Source: Rhodococcus pseudokoreensis
GTDB lineage: Bacteria > Actinomycetota > Actinomycetes > Mycobacteriales > Mycobacteriaceae
Reading direction: 5' to 3'
NCBI RefSeq assembly: GCF_017068395.1
Contig: NZ_CP070619.1
Coordinates: forward strand, 1,612,001 to 1,676,000
DNA length: 64,000 bases
Part shown: piece after piece, positions 26,969 to 36,069 of the stretch
How the letters are laid out: each line of letters opens with the position of its first letter
Position numbering within the stretch: position 1 is the stretch's first letter
Notes under the pieces: generated by a model
What the model was told of the DNA's origin: nothing
The model's input: only the letters and a program-made list of their open reading frames with translations
Database searches by the model: none
Position numbers and translations under genes: made by a program

Positions 26969-27610
26969 TCAGCGCAGCAGACGGCGCGAAGCGAACTGCC
27001 GGAAGTACACGAGCTTCGACGGCTCGACCAGACCCGGAAGGATGAAGTACCAGACCCGTTCCATGCGGCGCGGAAGTTCGTCGAACGCACCGGTCGCGCT
27101 CGCCACCACGTGGGCCCCGAGTAGCGATCCGAGCAGGAACGTGGACAGCGTGGTCGTCGAGACGTCGTCCTCCGCGAGGATGTCGCCCTCCTCGACCGCG
27201 CGGGCGACGAGTCGTTCGAAACCCTGCTGCCACGACGCCACGACGTTGCCGTGCGTTCCCTGGTAGTCGCCGATCTCGTGCTGCAGCCGCAACATTGCCG
27301 CGACGATCGGATCGGAACTTGCCGCCTCGATCGCCACATAGGACAGGGCGACGAGCGCCTCCATCGCCGGCGTCGGCCCGTCGCTCACGGACGTCATGCC
27401 TGCTGTGAGACGGATCTGCCCCTCGTCGATGACACCGCGGGCGAGATCTTCCTTGGAACTGAAGTGGAAGTACAACGCACCTTTGGTCACACCGGACTGC
27501 TCGATGATCTCGTTGAGACCCGCATTGGCGTAGCCGAGCCTCAAGAACACGTCGGCCGCCGCCATGAGGACCGAAGCCCGAGTTACCTCTGCTCGAACCT
27601 GTCTCGCCAT
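26969..27610 (-). CDS. TetR-family regulator, gamma-butyrolactone-receptor-like
   Basis: The protein is 213 residues from ATG 27610. The N-terminal helix-turn-helix is clear (T-R-A-S-V-L-M-A-A-A-D-V-F, then I-I-E-Q-S-G-V-T-K-G-A-L-Y-F-H-F). The pattern GVTKGALYFHFSSKEDLA is the one seen in ArpA/ScbR-type gamma-butyrolactone receptors, although the ligand-binding half is too variable to settle that. The transposase frame upstream is open in phase with this gene, but the family start is certain. An IS982-type element ends 53 bases upstream of the start codon, so the native promoter is probably split or replaced. Confidence 0.8.
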   Translation of the reverse strand: MARQVRAEVTRASVLMAAADVFLRLGYANAGLNEIIEQSGVTKGALYFHFSSKEDLARGVIDEGQIRLTAGMTSVSDGPTPAMEALVALSYVAIEAASSDPIVAAMLRLQHEIGDYQGTHGNVVASWQQGFERLVARAVEEGDILAEDDVSTTTLSTFLLGSLLGAHVVASATGAFDELPRRMERVWYFILPGLVEPSKLVYFRQFASRRLLR

Positions 27611-27662
27611 CGACTGCCTCCCGAACAACCCCCCCGACGGGGCGCGCAAACTCCAGCGAACC

Positions 27663-28645
27663 CTAGATGATTGATTCCTTGAACGGATCAGTGGTCGTAG
27701 GCGATCAGTGATCGCTTGGCAGTGGCGCCGATGTTCCAGTTGTGCCAGATGCCGGCGGCCATCGCCAGCACACGCTGGGCGACGCGGGCGAACACCCCGT
27801 GCGTGGTACGGCCACCGTGTTCCTCCAGGCCAAGCTGCCCTTTCAACGTGTGGTTGACCGATTCGATCCACTGCCGCACCCCGCCGAGATTGCCGTTCTT
27901 GTACGTTTCGTCCTTACGGTCCGGTCGCAGCAGCTGCAGACCCATCGCGGCGGTGGTATCGGCGAACTGTGCGCCGGAAAAGCCTTTGTCGGCGAGCAAG
28001 ATCTGCCCCGACCGAATCAGGTGATGATCGCGTTCGAGCAGCGCGGTCACCACCTCACGCTCACCGAGCTTCGGATTCGCCAGGCACCACATGATCGGCA
28101 TCCCGTCGCCCGCACAGACCAGATACAGCTTCAGCCCCCAGTAGAAGCGCGAATGGGAAGCGCAATAGCCGTACCCGGCGTGCCCGGCCAGGTCCGATCG
28201 CTTCACCGTTTCACGAGACATCCCGCAGGGCACCGGGGTGGCGTCGGTGATCCACAGGTCGTCGAACCAGGATGGTGAGATCCGCGCCAGCGTCTGAATT
28301 GCCTTGCACAGCAACCCTCGTGCCGCCCTGACACGTTTGTTGTAGTCCGACTGTCCGGGAATGTAGGGAAACAGGGCACGCAACTCGACGCTGTGGTGGG
28401 CGTGCCGGATCCACCGGCGTTCACAATCGAACCCGAGCAGCATCTGTGCCACGGCCAGGGTGAGCAGTTCGGCATCGCTGAGCACGGGCCGCCGACCCCG
28501 ACCGGAGCGGGGTTCGACGACATGATCGTCGATGAGCACATACAGTTCGGTCAGGAGGGTTTCCAGTTCTTTGGTCACGCTTTGATCTTGGAAACCCTCC
28601 GCCTACTCCTCCTCCGCGACACGCTTCAAGGAATCAATCATCTAG
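27663..28645. mobile_element. IS982-family insertion sequence with perfect 21-bp ends
   Basis: The element is 983 bp and is bounded by perfect 21-bp inverted repeats at 27663-27683 and 28625-28645 (each end begins CTAGATGATTGATTCCTTGA). It contains one intact transposase gene. No direct target duplication is visible: the bases outside the left end (GCGAACC) and right end (CACTTGA) differ, which suggests a later deletion or recombination at one side, or an atypical insertion. It separates the TetR gene on the left from its upstream region. Confidence 0.9.
27688..28578 (-). CDS. IS982-family transposase
   Basis: The 296-residue product is a complete DDE transposase of the IS982 type. Likely catalytic residues are the Asp of ITDATP, the Asp of LLADKGF and the Glu of WIESVNH, spaced as in the family. 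The N-terminal half carries a helical DNA-binding region (L-S-D-A-E-L-L-T-L-A-V-A-Q). No frameshift or stop is seen, so the element may still be mobile. The start at 28578 lies 67 bases inside the right inverted repeat end. Confidence 0.92.
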   Translation of the reverse strand: MTKELETLLTELYVLIDDHVVEPRSGRGRRPVLSDAELLTLAVAQMLLGFDCERRWIRHAHHSVELRALFPYIPGQSDYNKRVRAARGLLCKAIQTLARISPSWFDDLWITDATPVPCGMSRETVKRSDLAGHAGYGYCASHSRFYWGLKLYLVCAGDGMPIMWCLANPKLGEREVVTALLERDHHLIRSGQILLADKGFSGAQFADTTAAMGLQLLRPDRKDETYKNGNLGGVRQWIESVNHTLKGQLGLEEHGGRTTHGVFARVAQRVLAMAAGIWHNWNIGATAKRSLIAYDH

Positions 28646-28703
28646 CACTTGACAGGCTCCGCCCTCCGGAAGTTGAACCGCGAGTCGGAAAACGAGAACA
28701 CGT

Positions 28704-29396
28704 TCACCGGGGGGTCGTGCGGGGCAGATCGGTGCCCAGCTGCGGATCCGCCTCGAGATTGGTCAGCCCGTTCCAGCACAGGTTGACGAGATGCGCGGCG
28801 ACGACCTCCTTCGGCGGCGTCCGCGCGTCCAGCCACCAGGTAGCGGTGGTGGAGACCATTCCGACCAGCGCCTGCGCGTACAGCAGGGCCAGATCCGGAT
28901 TGAAGCCACGTCGCGAGAAGTCGCCGGCGAGGATGTGCCCGACCTGACCGATGGCCTCGTTGAGCAGGCTCGAATACGTTCCGTCCGGCGCCGCCACCGG
29001 CGAGTCGCGGACGAGGATGCGGAATCCGTCGGTGTGTTCCTCCACGTAGGTGAGCAGCGCCAGCGCCACCCGCTCGACCCGGATCCGGGAGCGGTTCTGC
29101 TTCAGCGACGACGTCACCATCTCCAGCAGGCGCGACATCTCCCGATCCACGACCACGGCGTAGAGGCCTTCCTTGCCCCCGAAATGCTCGTATACGACCG
29201 GCTTGGAGACGTGGGCCCGCTGCGCGATCTCCTCGATCGACGTCGCCTCGTAACCGCGCTCGGCGAACAGGGCACGACCGATCTCGATCAACTGTTCCCG
29301 GCGTTGCGTACCGGTCATCCGGGTGCGGACCGCCCGCTCGGGGGTCGCGTCCACGTCCGTGGGTCGGGGCACCGAGGCACCATCCTTTCCTGACAC
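28704..29396 (-). CDS. TetR-family regulator (Rv1019-like)
   Basis: The 230-residue protein has a typical TetR DNA-binding domain starting at T-Q-R-R-E-Q-L-I-E-I-G and the helix-turn-helix T-S-I-E-E-I-A-Q-R-A-H-V-S-K-P-V-V-Y-E-H-F. The gene stands between the IS element and tRNA-Gln/glmU, divergent from the latter. In M. tuberculosis Rv1019, a TetR protein, sits between mfd and glmU, so this is likely the same gene. GTG 29396 gives the longest frame; GTG 29372 is a second possible start. The ligand and targets are not known from the sequence. Confidence 0.82.
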   Translation of the reverse strand: MSGKDGASVPRPTDVDATPERAVRTRMTGTQRREQLIEIGRALFAERGYEATSIEEIAQRAHVSKPVVYEHFGGKEGLYAVVVDREMSRLLEMVTSSLKQNRSRIRVERVALALLTYVEEHTDGFRILVRDSPVAAPDGTYSSLLNEAIGQVGHILAGDFSRRGFNPDLALLYAQALVGMVSTTATWWLDARTPPKEVVAAHLVNLCWNGLTNLEADPQLGTDLPRTTPR

Positions 29397-29556
29397 TCGC
29401 GACGACGAAGTGCCGCGGGCAGCGCGGAAACACTGCAGGTAGCACCCACTCTATCGGGACGACCGAGACAAATTTCCGGAGCGGTTCGACGGGCGGCGGG
29501 TCGGCATGCGAGGATTCTCTCGCGCAAACGGGCGTGACACCCCGTGTGTGTGGCAA

Positions 29557-29627
29557 TCCGCCGTAGTGTAATGGCAGCACCTCTGATTTTGGTTCAGATA
29601 GTTCAGGTTCGAGTCCTGGCGGCGGAG
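29557..29627 (+). tRNA. tRNA-Gln (anticodon UUG)
   Basis: The 71-base gene folds as a complete cloverleaf. The acceptor stem pairs TCCGCCG (29557-29563) with CGGCGGA (29620-29626), and G29627 is the discriminator base. The anticodon stem is TCTGA/TCAGA with loop TTTTGGT, which places UUG at the anticodon. The T arm contains the usual GTTCGAG-type loop. CCA is not encoded. It lies 76 bases upstream of glmU on the same strand. Confidence 0.93.
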
Positions 29628-29703
29628 CAGAAGCCTGCGGAGAGAATTCCTGCAGGTGGAGCTGTCGAGAACAGCAAGAGCGGAACGACCCAGAGGGAGC
29701 TTC

Positions 29704-31206
29704 ATGCCAGTGCAGACCGCCGTGGTCGTCCTCGCCGCCGGCGCGGGAACTCGGATGCGGTCGAAGACCCCCAAGGTGTTGCACACCCTGGGCGGACGCA
29801 CGATGCTGGCGCATTCGCTGCACGCCGCCGCCGAGGTCGATCCGACACACCTCGTCACCGTCGTCGGTCACGACAAGGAACGCGTCGGCGATGCCGTCGG
29901 CGTTCTCGAGACGGAACTGGGCCGCCCGATCGCGATCGCCGTCCAGGAAGAGCAGAACGGCACCGGGCACGCCGTCGAATGCGGCCTGGCCGCCCTGCCC
30001 GCCGACTTCCGCGGGACCGTGCTGGTCACCGCCGCCGACGTCCCCCTTCTCGACGGCCGCACCCTGCACGCTCTCGTCGACGAGCACCGCAGCGAACCCA
30101 CCCCCGCGGCGGTCACGGTGCTGACGTTCACCGCCCCCGAGCCCCGGGGCTACGGGCGGATCGTCCGTCTCCCCCACGACGGTGAGATCGCCGAGATCGT
30201 GGAGGAGGCCGACGCCACCGAGGAGCAGGCGGCCATCACCGAGGTCAACGCCGGTGTGTACGCGTTCGACGCCGAGTTCCTGCGCTCGGCACTCGGGCAG
30301 CTCAACGCGAACAACGCGCAGGGCGAGCTGTACCTGACCGACGTCGTCAAGATCGCCCGCGAGGCCGGCGCCCCCGTCTTCGCGGCCCACCTGGCCGACT
30401 CCGCGAAGGTCGCAGGCGCCAACGACCGCGTCCAGCTGTCGAGGCTCGCCGCCGAGCTCAACCGCCGCACCGTCGAGAACTGGATGCGGGCCGGGGTCGC
30501 CGTCGTCGACCCGTCGACCACCTGGATCGACGTGGGCGTCACGCTGGCCCGCGATGTCACCATCCACCCAGGTGTGCAATTGCTCGGCACCACCTCCGTG
30601 GGTGAGGACGCCGTCATCGGTCCCGACACCACCCTCACCGACGTGTCGGTGGGCGAAGGCGCCAGCGTGGTGCGTACCCACGGCTCCGAATCGACGATCG
30701 GCGCACGCGCCACCGTCGGTCCGTTCACCTACCTGCGTCCCGGCACCGTCCTCGGTGCGTCCGGCAAGCTCGGCGCGTTCGTCGAGACGAAGAACGCCGA
30801 CATCGGGGCGCACTCCAAGGTTCCTCACCTGACCTACGTGGGCGACGCCACGATCGGCGAGTACAGCAACATCGGTGCGTCGAGCGTGTTCGTCAATTAC
30901 GACGGCGTCGCCAAGAGCCGTACGGTGGTGGGGTCACACGTCCGGACCGGATCGGACACCATGTTCGTCGCTCCGGTACAGGTCGGTGACGGTGCTTACA
31001 CCGGTGCCGGCACGGTGCTGCGTTTCGACGTACCACCGGGGGCACTCGCGGTCTCCGGAGGGAAGCAGCGCAATATTGACGGCTGGGTGCAACGAAATCG
31101 GCCCGGTACCGCCGCCGCCGAGGCGGCGTCCGCCGCGGGACCGCATCACAGTTCAGATCTGCACGAAACCGAGAAGCAAGATTTAAAGGATGGCATAGAG
31201 CAGTGA
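29704..31206 (+). CDS. glmU: Bifunctional GlcNAc-1-P uridyltransferase / GlcN-1-P acetyltransferase
   Basis: GlmU makes UDP-GlcNAc for peptidoglycan and arabinogalactan linker synthesis. The 500-residue protein has an N-terminal pyrophosphorylase domain ([11 protein letters not shown]...K near residues 10-25) and a C-terminal left-handed beta-helix (about 260-470) with many hexapeptide repeats, including the acetyltransferase region [10 protein letters not shown]. The C-terminus ends in a low-complexity acidic tail as in other actinobacteria. AGGGAG lies 7 bases before ATG 29704. The stop overlaps the GTG of prs (GTGA), so both are one operon, as in mycobacteria. Confidence 0.97.
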   Translation: MPVQTAVVVLAAGAGTRMRSKTPKVLHTLGGRTMLAHSLHAAAEVDPTHLVTVVGHDKERVGDAVGVLETELGRPIAIAVQEEQNGTGHAVECGLAALPADFRGTVLVTAADVPLLDGRTLHALVDEHRSEPTPAAVTVLTFTAPEPRGYGRIVRLPHDGEIAEIVEEADATEEQAAITEVNAGVYAFDAEFLRSALGQLNANNAQGELYLTDVVKIAREAGAPVFAAHLADSAKVAGANDRVQLSRLAAELNRRTVENWMRAGVAVVDPSTTWIDVGVTLARDVTIHPGVQLLGTTSVGEDAVIGPDTTLTDVSVGEGASVVRTHGSESTIGARATVGPFTYLRPGTVLGASGKLGAFVETKNADIGAHSKVPHLTYVGDATIGEYSNIGASSVFVNYDGVAKSRTVVGSHVRTGSDTMFVAPVQVGDGAYTGAGTVLRFDVPPGALAVSGGKQRNIDGWVQRNRPGTAAAEAASAAGPHHSSDLHETEKQDLKDGIEQ

Positions 31207-32183
31207 CCGCGAATTGGATCGACAACCAGAAGAACCTCATGCTTTTTTCTGGTCGCGCGCATCCGGAGCTGGCCGAACAGGTCGCGAAGGAACTCGACGT
31301 GCGGGTCACCCCGCAGACTGCCCGTGACTTCGCGAACGGCGAGATCTTCGTCCGTTTCGAGGAGTCGGTCCGCGGCTCCGACGCCTTCGTGCTGCAGAGC
31401 CACCCGGCCCCGCTGAACACGTGGGTGATGGAACAGCTGATCATGATCGACGCACTCAAGCGCGGATCGGCCAAGCGCATCACCGCGGTGCTGCCGTTCT
31501 ACCCGTACGCCCGCCAGGACAAGAAGCACCGCGGCCGTGAGCCGATCTCGGCTCGCCTGATCGCCGACCTCCTCAAGACGGCCGGCGCCGACCGCATCAT
31601 CACGGTCGACCTCCACACCGACCAGATCCAGGGCTTCTTCGACGGCCCCGTCGACCACATGCACGCACAGGGTCAGCTCGCCGAGTACATCCGCGGCAAC
31701 TACGGCACCGACAACATCGCCGTCGTCTCCCCCGACTCCGGCCGCGTCCGGGTCGCCGAGAAGTGGGCCGACACCCTCGGCGGCGCGCCGCTGGCGTTCA
31801 TCCACAAGACGCGCGACCCGCTGGTGCCCAACCAGGTGAAGTCCAACCGCGTCGTCGGTGACGTCGAAGGCCGCACCTGCATCCTCATCGACGACATGAT
31901 CGACACCGGTGGAACCATCGCCGGCGCCGTGAAGATCCTCAAGGAGGCCGGCGCGGGCGACGTGATCATCGCCGCCACCCACGGTGTCCTGTCCGACCCG
32001 GCGGCCGAGCGCCTCGCCGCGTGTGGTGCGCGGGAAGTCATCGTCACCAACACGCTCCCGATCGACGAGTCGAAGAAGTTCCCGACCCTCACGGTGCTGT
32101 CCATCGCGCCGCTGCTGGCTCGCACCATCAAGGAAGTTTTCGAGAACGGCTCGGTCACGTCGCTGTTCAACGGCAACGCCTAG
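31203..32183 (+). CDS. prs: Ribose-phosphate pyrophosphokinase (PRPP synthetase)
   Basis: The 326-residue enzyme makes PRPP from ribose-5-phosphate and ATP, feeding nucleotide, histidine and tryptophan synthesis and decaprenyl-phosphoryl-arabinose formation. The ATP-loop [16 protein letters not shown], the metal-binding [11 protein letters not shown] and the PRPP loop [14 protein letters not shown] are intact. It starts at GTG 31203, four bases into the glmU stop. A perfect 24-bp inverted repeat follows the stop codon and probably ends the glmU-prs transcript. Confidence 0.97.
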   Translation: MTANWIDNQKNLMLFSGRAHPELAEQVAKELDVRVTPQTARDFANGEIFVRFEESVRGSDAFVLQSHPAPLNTWVMEQLIMIDALKRGSAKRITAVLPFYPYARQDKKHRGREPISARLIADLLKTAGADRIITVDLHTDQIQGFFDGPVDHMHAQGQLAEYIRGNYGTDNIAVVSPDSGRVRVAEKWADTLGGAPLAFIHKTRDPLVPNQVKSNRVVGDVEGRTCILIDDMIDTGGTIAGAVKILKEAGAGDVIIAATHGVLSDPAAERLAACGAREVIVTNTLPIDESKKFPTLTVLSIAPLLARTIKEVFENGSVTSLFNGNA

Positions 32184-32191
32184 GCGCTTCG

Positions 32192-32241
32192 CGCCTGTGA
32201 GTGGTTGACGAGTCCAGGGACTCGTCAACCACTCACAGGCG
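32192..32241. repeat. Long perfect hairpin repeat after prs (family A)
   Basis: Two perfect 24-base arms (32192-32215 and 32218-32241) are separated by only two bases. The inner part reads GTGAGTGGTTGACGAGTCC on the left. A related element with the same left-arm core (one base different, TTAACG for TTGACG) follows pth at 49605-49632, so this is a dispersed intergenic repeat. At this site it sits just after prs and would act as a strong terminator. No U-tract follows. Confidence 0.85.
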
Positions 32242-32254
32242 TAGCCTTGCCGGT

Positions 32255-32890
32255 GTGTTCACCGGGATCCCCACCGCTGCTCTCGACTTCTACGAGGACC
32301 TCGAGGCAGACAACAGCAAGAGTTTCTGGACCGCGCACAAATCCGTCTACGACGACTCGGTGCGCGCACCCATGACCGCCCTGCTCGCGGAACTCGAATC
32401 GGAGTTCGGCGCGGGCAAGGTGTTTCGCCCCTACCGCGACGTCCGGTTCTCGAAGGACAAGACGCCCTACAAGACCCACCAGGGCGGGTTCGTCGAGACC
32501 CGCCCCGGCGTGGGCTTCTACGTGCAGATCGATGCTGCCGGGCTGTTCGTCGCAGGCGGCTTCTACTCGCACACCCCGCTGCAGGTCGGGCGCTTCCGTG
32601 ACGCCGTCGACGACGACCGCAGGGGCCGCGAACTCGTCCGGCTCGTGAAGAAGGTCCGGTCGTCCGGTTTCGAGATCGGCGGCGACACGCTGAAGACGCG
32701 TCCCCGCGGTGTCGCCGAGGACCACCCGCGCCTCGACCTGATGCGGCACAAATCGCTCACCGCCAGCCGGAGCTACCTCTCCCCCGACTGGATCGAAACA
32801 CCCCGCGCCGCTGACGAAGTGCGCACTGCCTGGCGTTCGATGCGTCCGCTCGTCGACTGGCTGACCACCGTGATCGGCGCCGGAGAATGA
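32255..32890 (+). CDS. DUF2461 (TIGR02453) family protein
   Basis: The product is 211 residues from GTG 32255; the longer frame from 32201 would run through the hairpin repeat and is rejected. It matches the TIGR02453/DUF2461 family: F-T-G-I-P-x-x-A-L-x-F-Y-E-x-L near the N-terminus, RPYRDVRFSKDKTPYKTHQGG in two parts, and GFYVQIDAAGLFVAGGFY. The family is widespread and of unknown function. The gene lies in a row of co-directional small conserved genes after prs. Confidence 0.85.
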   Translation: MFTGIPTAALDFYEDLEADNSKSFWTAHKSVYDDSVRAPMTALLAELESEFGAGKVFRPYRDVRFSKDKTPYKTHQGGFVETRPGVGFYVQIDAAGLFVAGGFYSHTPLQVGRFRDAVDDDRRGRELVRLVKKVRSSGFEIGGDTLKTRPRGVAEDHPRLDLMRHKSLTASRSYLSPDWIETPRAADEVRTAWRSMRPLVDWLTTVIGAGE

Positions 32891-33043
32891 AACTTACCGG
32901 TCGGGAAAACATGTGTGGCACACAGCGTTTCCTCGGCATTTTCCGGGCGTTGGCATGATCTTCGTCACGCTTGCCCGCAGAACCGCAGGTCGTACTTACG
33001 GCGATGTGACTCGCACGCGCGAATTCCCCTACTGTGGCTCGTC

Positions 33044-33718
33044 GTGATCGACGCGCAGACTCTCTCCGGCCCTATCGATATCGCTGCAATTCGAAACGTC
33101 CGGCGTTGGTCGCCGGGAGCGTGCGTATGGTGCGGAGACGACAACGCAGTCGAGATGTTCCGTAACGAACCTCGGTGTGGCACTTGCCGCGAGAAGGAAA
33201 CGGTCATCGACGAGGCCCGCCGCTTCCTGGGCATGTACGGTCTGCGTCCGCTCGGCGGCACGTTGCAGTCCGACGACGACGAGGAGCGCGAGCACCGGGT
33301 CAACGCCCGCGACGCGCGCCGCGACCTCAACGACACGAAACTCTCCGAACTCCCGGACCCGGCCGCCGTGCGCAAGGCGCTCCGCCCCCGGGCTGCCAGC
33401 GTGGTGTCGGAGCCGCGCAGCAGCGCCCATGCCGGAACGTCGTCGGCCACCGCGGCGTCTCGCCCGAGCGCGTCCCGCACGTCCGCCACGCCACCGGTGG
33501 CACCGGTGCGCACCGACGCCGTCGACGTCGCCGCGCTCGAATCGCGCGTCACCGGCCTGCTCGATCAGCTCTCGACCATCGACGCGCAGATGAATCTGAT
33601 CGGTGAGCCCGCCGGCCTCGCCGCACGCGCCCGGATCAGCGACCTCGAGAAGCAGCGCGCGACTGTGCTCCGCACCCTCGCGGCACTGGAGAAGGCCCGG
33701 ATCGCGGCCGGCCAGTAG
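33044..33718 (+). CDS. Conserved actinobacterial protein with N-terminal Cys4 motif
   Basis: Starting at GTG 33044 the product has 224 residues. The N-terminal part carries C-V-W-C and, 17 residues later, C-G-T-C, a likely zinc ribbon. The middle (about 115-165) is low-complexity, rich in Ala, Ser and Pro and probably disordered. The C-terminal 60 residues form a probable coiled coil (VAALESRVTGLLDQLSTIDA and following). I do not recognise the family. The layout suggests a protein that binds a partner or nucleic acid through the ribbon and oligomerises through the tail. Confidence 0.65.
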   Translation: MIDAQTLSGPIDIAAIRNVRRWSPGACVWCGDDNAVEMFRNEPRCGTCREKETVIDEARRFLGMYGLRPLGGTLQSDDDEEREHRVNARDARRDLNDTKLSELPDPAAVRKALRPRAASVVSEPRSSAHAGTSSATAASRPSASRTSATPPVAPVRTDAVDVAALESRVTGLLDQLSTIDAQMNLIGEPAGLAARARISDLEKQRATVLRTLAALEKARIAAGQ

Positions 33719-33761
33719 GCCACACTGCCCGGACTGCCGCAGGGTGATACCGTCGCCCTTC

Positions 33762-34148
33762 GTGCAGCCCGTCTCCTCTTCCACCGCGCTGGTCATCGAC
33801 GCGAAGAAACCGCCGATGGGCCCGATGCTGGTGACGCCCAACGCCCGGATCAACGGTTTTCCCGTGCCGCTTCGGTGGGGTCACAACGTCATTCCGGCGC
33901 CTCCCGGTGTGCACCACATCGAGATCGCGGTCCCGTGGATCTGGGAGCAGGGCAAGGCGCAGATCACCGTCGACAACCGGTATCATCCGGCTCCCCCGGT
34001 GTATTACGCGTCGCCGTTCAGCAGTTTCAGCAAGGGCGCCATCGATCATCGGCCGGTGAAGAATCCCGGCCTGCTCGGGCTGCTGCTCATTCTCACCCCG
34101 GTGCTCGTCGTGATCCTCGCCGTGGTGGCGTTCGCCCTGTTCGGCTAG
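33762..34148 (+). CDS. Small C-terminally anchored membrane protein
   Basis: From GTG 33762 the product has 128 residues. An N-terminal beta-rich region of about 90 residues, with many prolines and aromatic residues (H-H-I-E-I-A-V-P-W-I-W), is followed by one strong transmembrane helix at the C-terminus (L-L-G-L-L-L-I-L-T-P-V-L-V-V-I-L). The family is unknown to me. An earlier frame start at 33603 lies inside the preceding gene in another phase and is rejected. Confidence 0.6.
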   Translation: MQPVSSSTALVIDAKKPPMGPMLVTPNARINGFPVPLRWGHNVIPAPPGVHHIEIAVPWIWEQGKAQITVDNRYHPAPPVYYASPFSSFSKGAIDHRPVKNPGLLGLLLILTPVLVVILAVVAFALFG

Positions 34149-34165
34149 ATACCGGCGTCGCACCA

Positions 34166-34200
34166 TTGACACTTCTTCCGATGTGTCTCACCATCGATAC
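34166..34200 (+). promoter_or_regulatory. Promoter/operator candidate of the P450-TetR operon
   Basis: TTGACA (34166-34171) fits a -35 box, and GACAC (34168-34172) is matched by GTGTC at 34183-34187, an inverted repeat with ten bases between. A CACCAT direct repeat also lies at 34161 and 34189. The site is within 35 bases of the P450 start, so a repressor bound here, presumably the TetR protein encoded downstream, would block transcription. The -10 box is not clear, so this is tentative. Confidence 0.4.
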
Positions 34201-35415
34201 ATGACCGCACATGTGTCGAGCGTCTCGTTCGTGCCGAGGTCCGGACCTACGTGGCGCGCCCCGTGGCAGATGTACGCCGCGCTGCGCGACCACGACCCCG
34301 TCCATCACGTCGTCCCCGAGGACGCACCCGGGAACGACTACTGGGTGTTGTCCCGGCACGCCGACGTCTACGCCGCCGCCCGCGACGCCGAGACGTTCTC
34401 GTCCGCCGCCGGCCTCACCACGACGTACGGCGAGCTGGAGAAGATCGGCCTGCAGGACAATCCACCGCTGGTGATGCTCGACCCGCCCGACCACACCGCG
34501 TTCCGCCGTCTCGTGTCGAAGGGATTCACCCCGCGGCAGGTCACGGCCGTCGAACCGGAGGTCCGGGCGTTCGTGGTGGAGCGCCTCGAACGACTACGGG
34601 AGGCCGGCGAGGGCGATGTCGTGAAGGAGCTGTTCAAGCCGCTGCCGAGCATGGTCGTCGCCCACTACCTCGGCGTCCCCGAGGAGGACCGGGCGCAATT
34701 CGACGGCTGGACCGACGCCATCGTCGCGGCCAACGCACTGGGCGACACGCTGCAGGCGACGAGTGCGGTCACCGACCTGATGGGCTACTTCGGCGGACTG
34801 ATCGAGCGGCGGCGCACGGACCCCGGAGACGACACCGTCTCACATCTCGTCGCGAGCGGGATGGGGGCCGACGGCGATCTCACCGGCCTGCTCTCTATCC
34901 TCGGTTTCGCGTTCACGATGGTCACCGGCGGCAACGACACGACCACCGGAATGCTCGGCGGCGCAGTCCAGTTGCTCACCGAACACCGGGATCAGCGCCG
35001 CGATCTGATCGACCAACCGGAGCTACTCGGCGACGCCGTCGAGGAATTGCTGCGGCTCACGGCCCCCGTCCAGGGCCTCGCCCGCACGGTGACCCGCGAC
35101 GTCGAGATCGAGGGCACCGTCATCCCCGAGGGCCGGAAAGTGTTCCTGCTGTACGGCTCCGCGAACCGCGACCCGCGCCGGTTCGGCCCGGATTCGGAGG
35201 AGCTGGACGTGCGCCGCAGACCGACGCAGATCCTCACGTTCAGTCACGGGGCCCACCACTGCCTGGGCGCGGCCGCTGCCCGGATGCAGGCCCGGGTCGC
35301 GCTCGAAGAACTGCTGGCCCGCTGCCCCGACTTCACCGTCGACGTCGACGCCGTCGTCTACGCCGAGGGCAATTACGTGCGCCGCCCGACGAGCATCCCG
35401 TTCCGGGTGCGCGAA
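34201..35415 (+). CDS. Cytochrome P450, CYP130-like
   Basis: This P450 has about 405 residues from ATG 34201, the same as M. tuberculosis CYP130 (Rv1256c), and the sequence looks very close to it along its length, including LRDHDPVHHVVP and FKPLPSMVVAHYLGVPEED. The I-helix GGNDTTTG, the EELLR ExxR motif and the haem loop FSHGAHHCLG with the Cys ligand are intact. Mycobacterial CYP130 binds azoles and aryl amines; its true substrate is uncertain. The stop overlaps the next gene's ATG (ATGA); the listed end is 3 bases short of the final TGA base at 35418. The start codon is close to a TTGACA sequence at 34166-34171. Confidence 0.92.
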
Positions 35416-35993
35416 TGAACGCCGACTGGATGCGCGACGAGCGCCCCCGCCTCGCCGCCGAGCGAATCCTCGACGTCGCCGCGCAGCTGTACGTCGAGAA
35501 CGGCATCACCGCTGTCGGCATGGCCGACGTCGCCCGCGCGGCCGGGTGTTCCCGCGCCACGCTGTACCGCTACTTCGACAGCAGGCAGGCGTTGCAGCTG
35601 GCGTTCGTCCACCGCGAGGCCCGGCGCATCGGCGCGCTGGTCGCGGAGGAGGTGTCCGGGACCGCCGACCCGAAGGACGCGATCGTGGACGCGATGCTGG
35701 CGGCGATCCGGCTGGTGCGCGCCGACCCGGCCCTTGCCGCCTGGTTTCAGCTCGGCGACTCGGGCCTGGCCGCGCAGCTCGCGCACTCGTCGGCTGTCAT
35801 CGAGTCGCTGGGCACCGCCTTCCTGGGGCAGGCGGGGTTCTCCGGAGAGGAGACATCACGGAAGGCTCGGTGGATCGTGCGGATCATCGTCTCCCTGCTG
35901 ACCGTCCCGGGCATCGACGACACCGACGAACGCACGATGCTCGAGCAGTTCGTCGCACCTGCACTGGCCGAACGGGACACCCGTTCGATCTGA
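35415..35993 (+). CDS. TetR-family regulator (Rv1255c-like)
   Basis: The protein has 192 residues, starting at ATG 35415 in an ATGA overlap with the P450 gene. The helix-turn-helix V-G-M-A-D-V-A-R-A-A-G-C-S-R-A-T-L-Y-R-Y-F is canonical. In M. tuberculosis CYP130 is likewise followed by a TetR gene (Rv1255c), so the pair is conserved and the regulator probably controls the P450. The last codons and the stop lie inside a 43-bp hairpin repeat (35970-36012), so the C-terminal residues ERDTRSI are partly repeat-derived. Confidence 0.85.
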   Translation: MNADWMRDERPRLAAERILDVAAQLYVENGITAVGMADVARAAGCSRATLYRYFDSRQALQLAFVHREARRIGALVAEEVSGTADPKDAIVDAMLAAIRLVRADPALAAWFQLGDSGLAAQLAHSSAVIESLGTAFLGQAGFSGEETSRKARWIVRIIVSLLTVPGIDDTDERTMLEQFVAPALAERDTRSI

Positions 35994-36012
35994 CGCAATG
36001 AGCGTCCCGTTC
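35970..36012. repeat. 43-bp hairpin repeat, copy 1 (family B)
   Basis: The right arm GAGCGTCCCGTTC (36000-36012) and the 17-base loop GTTCGATCTGACGCAAT (35983-35999) are identical to copy 2 at 36888-36930. The left arm (35970-35982) matches for the first nine bases, GAACGGGAC, but not the last four, so the hairpin is imperfect here. The TetR stop codon lies in the loop. It may serve as terminator; as copies 1 and 2 bracket a deletion scar it may also have been a recombination site. Confidence 0.85.
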
Positions 36013-36069
36013 GCCCGGGCAGGTGAGCGGCAAAGCGTGTGGCGGCACACCGCGCCACTCACGTGGGGG

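Noticed and set aside
26969..27871. A 300-residue fusion of transposase tail and TetR protein
   Set aside because: The frame is open across the IS end by chance; the TetR family start is at 27610 and the intervening residues resemble neither family.
28642..30828. 728-codon minus-strand frame across TetR gene, tRNA-Gln and glmU
   Set aside because: It crosses a tRNA and a housekeeping gene in the wrong sense and has no recognisable domain.
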